Origin: Symbiobacteriaceae bacterium | Lineage (GTDB): Bacteria; Bacillota; JAAYKD01; WRDA01 | Assembly (NCBI GenBank): GCA_009779515.1 | Contig: WREE01000021.1 | Location: forward strand, 1-18,874 | Length of the DNA stretch: 18,874 nt | Direction: 5' to 3' | Shown here: piece after piece, positions 15,515 through 18,874 of the stretch | Layout: the number at the start of each line of letters is the position of its first letter | Position numbering within the stretch: position 1 is the first letter of the stretch | Notes under the pieces: generated by a model | What the model was told of the DNA's origin: nothing | Seen by the model: only the letters and a program-made list of their open reading frames with translations | Database searches by the model: none | Position numbers and translations under genes: made by a program

Positions 15515-16549
15515 ATGCCGTCATATCCTTCGATCAAAGGGATAGAAGATCCCTTGGAAAAGAAACGGGTTGTGGACAGACTTTTGTTACTGCGGTCTCA
15601 GCTTGATCGGCAAATCCCCGGGAAGACTGCCACCGATACCCTCCTCCTCGCCACCTGGAATATCCGGTCTTTTGGCGACAACCGGCGGGATGAGAGCCTC
15701 CACTACATCGCGGAGATTATCAGCCGGTTTGATCTAGTCGCCGTTCAGGAAGTGGCGAACAACCTAGCTGGATTAAAAAAGCTCGTTTCACTACTAGGCC
15801 CCAACTGGGACTATATCGTGACCGACAGCACGGAAGGGGTGGCAGGTGGGGGAGAGCGCATGGCGTTCATCTACGACCGCTGCAAGGTATTTTTCCGCAA
15901 AATGGCGGGGAAGATCGTTTTACCCGACAGTAAGCTCGTGGATAAGAAATGGCAATTCGCCCGAACGCCGTTTTGTATCGCTCTGCAAGCGGGATGGTTC
16001 CGCTTCATACTGACGACAGTCCACGTCTATTACGGGTCTTCGGCGGCGGAAAACGAGCGCCGCGTGCAAGAGATCGATACCATCGCTGCTTTCCTGAAAG
16101 CAAGGGCGAAAAAAGAGGATGAAAGTTACATACTACTGGGGGACTTCAACATTTTCAAGCACAGTGACGCCACGATGAAGGCTTTGGAGAAAAATGGATT
16201 CTACATTCCCAACGCCATCCGCGAGCACCCCTCAGACTTGGGTAAGACCAAGTATTACGACCAAATTGCCTTTAAACTAAAACTTGACCAAGACATGACC
16301 GTTTTTTCCGAAGGACAGCAACGCGCCGGTGCTTTCGATTTTACCGAATCGGTGTATACGGCAGATGATCTGTCGGTATACCGGGAGTACTTCCTAGATA
16401 AATACCTAACTGGCAAAACCGAAAAACAGATAGAGAATTACTATATGAGCAACTGGCGTACCTTCGAGATGTCAGATCATTTGCCTCTGTGGATAGAACT
16501 CAAGGTTGATTTCAGCAACCAGTATCTCGCCAGAATACTGAAGGAATAG
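15515..16549 (+). CDS. Endonuclease/exonuclease/phosphatase (EEP, DNase I-like fold) family protein
   Basis: This is a metal-dependent phosphoesterase of 344 residues. Ordered EEP motifs: ATWNIRSFG with N49, the metal ligand E79 in AVQEV, GGGERMAFIYD, TTVHVYYG, LGDFN with D210 and N212, YYDQIAF, and C-terminal SDHLPLW with D321 and H322. The wording of the first motif is closest to bacterial DNase-like members, but the fold also includes sphingomyelinases and inositol phosphatases, so the substrate is open. The start is ATG 15515 with AGGGGGAAG at 15501-15509. The frame is open upstream to 15377 but that would overlap the patatin gene by over 120 bp and lacks a ribosome binding site. All catalytic residues seem present. 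It is translated close behind the patatin gene, which suggests a joint function. Confidence 0.9.
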   Translation: MPSYPSIKGIEDPLEKKRVVDRLLLLRSQLDRQIPGKTATDTLLLATWNIRSFGDNRRDESLHYIAEIISRFDLVAVQEVANNLAGLKKLVSLLGPNWDYIVTDSTEGVAGGGERMAFIYDRCKVFFRKMAGKIVLPDSKLVDKKWQFARTPFCIALQAGWFRFILTTVHVYYGSSAAENERRVQEIDTIAAFLKARAKKEDESYILLGDFNIFKHSDATMKALEKNGFYIPNAIREHPSDLGKTKYYDQIAFKLKLDQDMTVFSEGQQRAGAFDFTESVYTADDLSVYREYFLDKYLTGKTEKQIENYYMSNWRTFEMSDHLPLWIELKVDFSNQYLARILKE

Positions 16550-16599
16550 CAATAAGCAAGCGTCCTGACCTGTTTAAATATACGCCATAGGAGGATGGT

Positions 16600-18324
16600 A
16601 TGGTGCTAAGCAACTTTGTATTTTTGGCAGATGATTTCCCCGTGCTGGAAAAATTAGGTGGTCTGGCTGAGAGTTACCTGTACGCCGATCCGAATGCCTG
16701 CCTGTATAAAATGGGGTACCTGGCGGAGAACATGGTCAATATCATGTTCGAGCTGAACGACCTCAAACCGCCTTCCGGCAACGACAACACCCAAGCCAAC
16801 AAGCTAAAAATTTTGCTGAAGGAAAAGCTGATTTCCAAAGAGATCAGCGATATCTTCTACAGGATAAGAATATCTCGCAACGAAGCGGTTCATGCCGGGT
16901 ATGATTCCTTCGAGGAATGCCAAGCGCTCCTTGCACAGACCCATACTCTGACGGTTTGGTTTATGCAGGTGTACGGCGATGAGCTATACGAGCCGATCCC
17001 CTTTGTCATGCCAGAGGATATCCGTATTCATATCGATTACCACAAATTGCTTGATGACTATGAAAAGTTAGTCGCCGAATTGGAAAAGGTGCAGTTGCTG
17101 GCAACATCCCAACGTCCACATACCCATGTTCACCCTGCCGAACACAGACGGCGCGCGGAAAAAGCCACCCGTAATCTGCGGTTATCCGAAAGAGAAGTCC
17201 GCTACATTATTGATGAACAGCTGCGGAAAGTGGGCTGGGAGGCGGACACCTTCAACCTACGTTATGCCCGAGGGACGCGCCCGGAAAAAGGCCGCAACCT
17301 GGCGATTGCCGAATGGCCTACCGACTTGACCGTTTGCAAGTGGGGGTATATGGATTACGCGCTGTTTGCGGGCTTGGAGCTTGTTGGCGTGGTCGAAGCC
17401 AATGCCTACCGGAATGATATGTTGTTCTTCATTAATAACCAGTGCCGGGAGTACAGCATGGGAGTTAAAGAAGAACATATAGAACATGTGACGGGCACTT
17501 GGGGGGAGTATAAAGTCCCCTTCCTGTTTGCCACCAACGGCAGAGCTTACCTGGAACAAGCCGAGTCGAGATCCGGTGTGTGGTTCCGCGACGCCCGTAG
17601 CGAAGCTGATAGTCCGAAAGTTTTGCAGGGTTGGATCGGACCGCAAGACTTGCAGGAGATGCTAACCTTTGATGTCGCCGCTGCCAACCAGGAGCTCAGT
17701 GACTATTCTTATGATCTGTTACGGGATAAAGATGGGTTGAGCTTGCGCCCCTATCAGATAGAAGCCATAGAAAAAGCTGAGGCTGCAGTTATCGGAGGCA
17801 GTAACAGCGCCTTACTGGAGATGGCAGCTGGCACGGGAAAAACTCGCCTCGTGCCGGGGATGATACATCGTTTTCTCAAATCCAAACGTTTCAAGAGGAT
17901 TCTCTTACTGGTTGACTCTGCCACCGGTGGAGAGACACCTAGCGTCTTTAAGGATGTGCATATAGAAAACTATTTGTCCCTGGAGCAAATCTACGATGTA
18001 GAGATACTTGGCGATACGCCAAGGGGCGGGGATAAAAAAATCTATATCTCCACAGTGCAAGAGGTTTACGAAAGCGTTTTCTTAAGCAGCGGCGAAGCAA
18101 CACCCCCGGTCACCGCTTATGACCTTATTATCGCTGATGAAGCCTGTCAGGGGTATGATTCTGACGAATACCGCGAAGTGCTTGCCTATTTTAACGCGGT
18201 GAAAATAGTGCTGACTGCCGATGCGGTTCAGTACGCTCCTGGTTTTTCCGAGAAACCTGTATTTACCTACTCCCGTAACCGCGCCGTTGCCGAAGGCTAT
18301 CTCACCGATTCTACCGAACAATAA
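16600..18324 (+). CDS. HsdR-like protein: DUF4145 + nuclease-like + truncated helicase-like domains, catalytic motifs altered
   Basis: The protein follows the layout of type I restriction R subunits but has 574 residues instead of about 1000. An N-terminal DUF4145-type domain spans ~10-130, then a short coiled coil. The HSDR_N nuclease-like domain spans ~195-370, and helicase domain 1 starts with LRPYQIEAIEKAE. Walker A MAAGTGKT (408-415) is kept. The nuclease core shows D252 and E266-A-N268, where families have E-x-K. Motif Ia is DSATGGET (439-446) where relatives read DRTALGEQ. Motif II is DEACQ (513-517) instead of DEAH. Motif III is LTADA (538-542) instead of LTATP. The frame stops at 18322-18324, before helicase domain 2. 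ATG 16600 has AGGAGG 5 bp upstream. It may be a DNA-binding regulator or a decaying gene; the long intact frame argues against recent decay. Confidence 0.78.
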   Translation: MVLSNFVFLADDFPVLEKLGGLAESYLYADPNACLYKMGYLAENMVNIMFELNDLKPPSGNDNTQANKLKILLKEKLISKEISDIFYRIRISRNEAVHAGYDSFEECQALLAQTHTLTVWFMQVYGDELYEPIPFVMPEDIRIHIDYHKLLDDYEKLVAELEKVQLLATSQRPHTHVHPAEHRRRAEKATRNLRLSEREVRYIIDEQLRKVGWEADTFNLRYARGTRPEKGRNLAIAEWPTDLTVCKWGYMDYALFAGLELVGVVEANAYRNDMLFFINNQCREYSMGVKEEHIEHVTGTWGEYKVPFLFATNGRAYLEQAESRSGVWFRDARSEADSPKVLQGWIGPQDLQEMLTFDVAAANQELSDYSYDLLRDKDGLSLRPYQIEAIEKAEAAVIGGSNSALLEMAAGTGKTRLVPGMIHRFLKSKRFKRILLLVDSATGGETPSVFKDVHIENYLSLEQIYDVEILGDTPRGGDKKIYISTVQEVYESVFLSSGEATPPVTAYDLIIADEACQGYDSDEYREVLAYFNAVKIVLTADAVQYAPGFSEKPVFTYSRNRAVAEGYLTDSTEQ

Positions 18325-18360
18325 CGGCAGACAAAGGGAAGGGCATCCAGGTTTAACTTT

Positions 18361-18464
18361 AGCGACCGGCGCGTCAAAAAGCAACCTAATTGCAAGAACA
18401 TAACCTAATTCGCCGAAGAGCGCACTCTGAAGGCGAGAGGGTGAAGACTTTGTCTTCAGCCTCA
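18361..18464 (+). repeat. 105-bp intergenic repeat, copy C
   Basis: This is a full-length match to copy B at 13214-13318 in the same orientation, with scattered substitutions and a few small indels. The core CGCCGAAGAGCGCACTCT and the GAAGAC-TTT-GTCTTC hairpin are kept. It begins 36 bp after the HsdR-like stop codon. Together with copy B it brackets the tRNA, palindromic repeats and accessory cassette. Confidence 0.88.
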
Positions 18465-18520
18465 TTCTGCCGTGACAACCCCCCGTGGCTAAATCAAACC
18501 CTATTTTCATCGACCTGTAA

Positions 18521-18555
18521 AAAAAGCAGGTTAGCTTGGTGCTAACCTGCTTTTT
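18521..18555. terminator. Strong bidirectional Rho-independent terminator
   Basis: AAAAAGCAGGTTAGC (18521-18535) and GCTAACCTGCTTTTT (18541-18555) form a perfect 15-bp stem with a 5-nt loop, giving A-tract and T-tract on both strands. It lies between the rightward cassette and the leftward gene that ends 13 bp beyond it, and can terminate transcription from both sides. Confidence 0.93.
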
Positions 18556-18567
18556 GCGTCAAGGTGG

Positions 18568-18874
18568 TCATTCTATATCCAAGATATAGTATTTGTCTCG
18601 CTCAAATTTTTCTTTTATAGTAAAGTCAATTCTTTTGTTAAAAATCGGTCCGTCGAAGACCAAAGTGTGGTACTCCCCGTTTTCCCCGCATATATCAGCT
18701 CCGCTTTGTTCAATGGCGTCTGCCACTTTATTACTTAGGACTTCCCCGAGAAAATATTTGGGCATACGGCTGGTGTCCACTATGGTGATGATAGCCGCAA
18801 AGCCAGTATCTACGAATTCGTAAACCAGTTTTTTACGCTCCTCTTGCCATAAGGGAAAATATGGTGTAATCCCG
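18568..18874 (-). CDS. Dph6-like ATP pyrophosphatase (COG2102, diphthine-ammonia ligase family), C-terminal part
   Basis: The minus-strand frame enters from the right edge and stops at 18568-18570, giving about 101 visible residues. It begins GITPYFPLW, continues LVYEFVDTGFAAIITIVDTS and PKYFLGEVLS, and carries CGENGEYHTLVFDGPIF. These are the C-terminal signatures of the MJ0570/Dph6 family of adenine-nucleotide alpha-hydrolase-fold enzymes. In archaea and eukaryotes Dph6 amidates diphthine on elongation factor 2. Bacteria lack diphthamide, so the bacterial substrate is unknown. The GTG at 18778-18780 is internal, since family-conserved sequence continues upstream of it. The ATP-binding N-terminus lies outside the window. 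Confidence 0.82.
   Translation of the reverse strand, partial: GITPYFPLWQEERKKLVYEFVDTGFAAIITIVDTSRMPKYFLGEVLSNKVADAIEQSGADICGENGEYHTLVFDGPIFNKRIDFTIKEKFERDKYYILDIE

Noticed and set aside
18325..18460. Continuation of the HsdR-like gene by frameshift
   Set aside because: The reading frames after the stop show no helicase domain 2 motifs and soon enter repeat copy C.
13325..18500. tRNA-Ser as an integration site with duplicated 3' end (attL/attR)
   Set aside because: I found no second copy of the tRNA 3' end (T arm to CCA) near the right edge of the island and no integrase in the window.
18082..18510. 142-codon minus-strand frame overlapping the HsdR-like gene
   Set aside because: It is antisense to a recognisable domain-bearing gene and crosses repeat copy C. 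Its sequence resembles no family I know.

Overview
The window looks like a chromosome segment of a Gram-positive, Firmicutes/Clostridia-type bacterium of moderate GC content. The order lepA-hemW-hrcA-grpE-dnaK-dnaJ, a perfect CIRCE operator in front of hrcA, consensus sigma-A-type promoters and strong AGGAGG ribosome binding sites all point that way. I cannot name the genus from the sequence alone.

Left part (1-2767): the 3' end of a Cof-type HAD phosphatase gene is followed, in the same direction, by a three-gene ABC-2-type exporter (one ATPase, two six-helix permeases) of the COG4586/COG4587/COG3694 type. A hairpin terminator, built partly from a copy of a local repeat, closes this unit. 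Middle part (2837-7803): a good promoter drives proS (prolyl-tRNA synthetase), then tightly spaced lepA (elongation factor 4) and hemW (radical-SAM, heme-chaperone family). Next (8099-13072) is the class I heat-shock operon hrcA-grpE-dnaK-dnaJ. It has its own promoter with CIRCE placed across the expected transcription start, so HrcA represses its own operon and is coupled to chaperone supply.

Right part (13073-18567): the character changes from housekeeping to accessory. It holds a tRNA-Ser(GCU) gene, about 800 bp of palindromic repeats with almost no coding potential, and a three-gene same-strand cassette: a patatin-like lipid hydrolase, an endonuclease/exonuclease/phosphatase (EEP) enzyme, and a protein resembling the first half of a type I restriction HsdR subunit. 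The HsdR-like protein stops early and carries substitutions at its nuclease lysine and at several helicase motifs. Two direct copies of a ~105-bp repeat (13214-13318 and 18361-18464) bracket the tRNA, repeats and cassette. A strong bidirectional terminator then separates the cassette from the 3' end of a convergent gene for a Dph6-like (COG2102) ATP pyrophosphatase, which runs off the window.

The most interesting item is the patatin/EEP/HsdR-like cassette. I infer it is a candidate phage-defence or mobile-element-associated system: a lipid-degrading effector, a DNase-I-fold enzyme and a possibly catalytically silent DNA-binding ATPase-like protein. Second are the three structured repeat families, whose hairpins are kept between copies although their bases differ.
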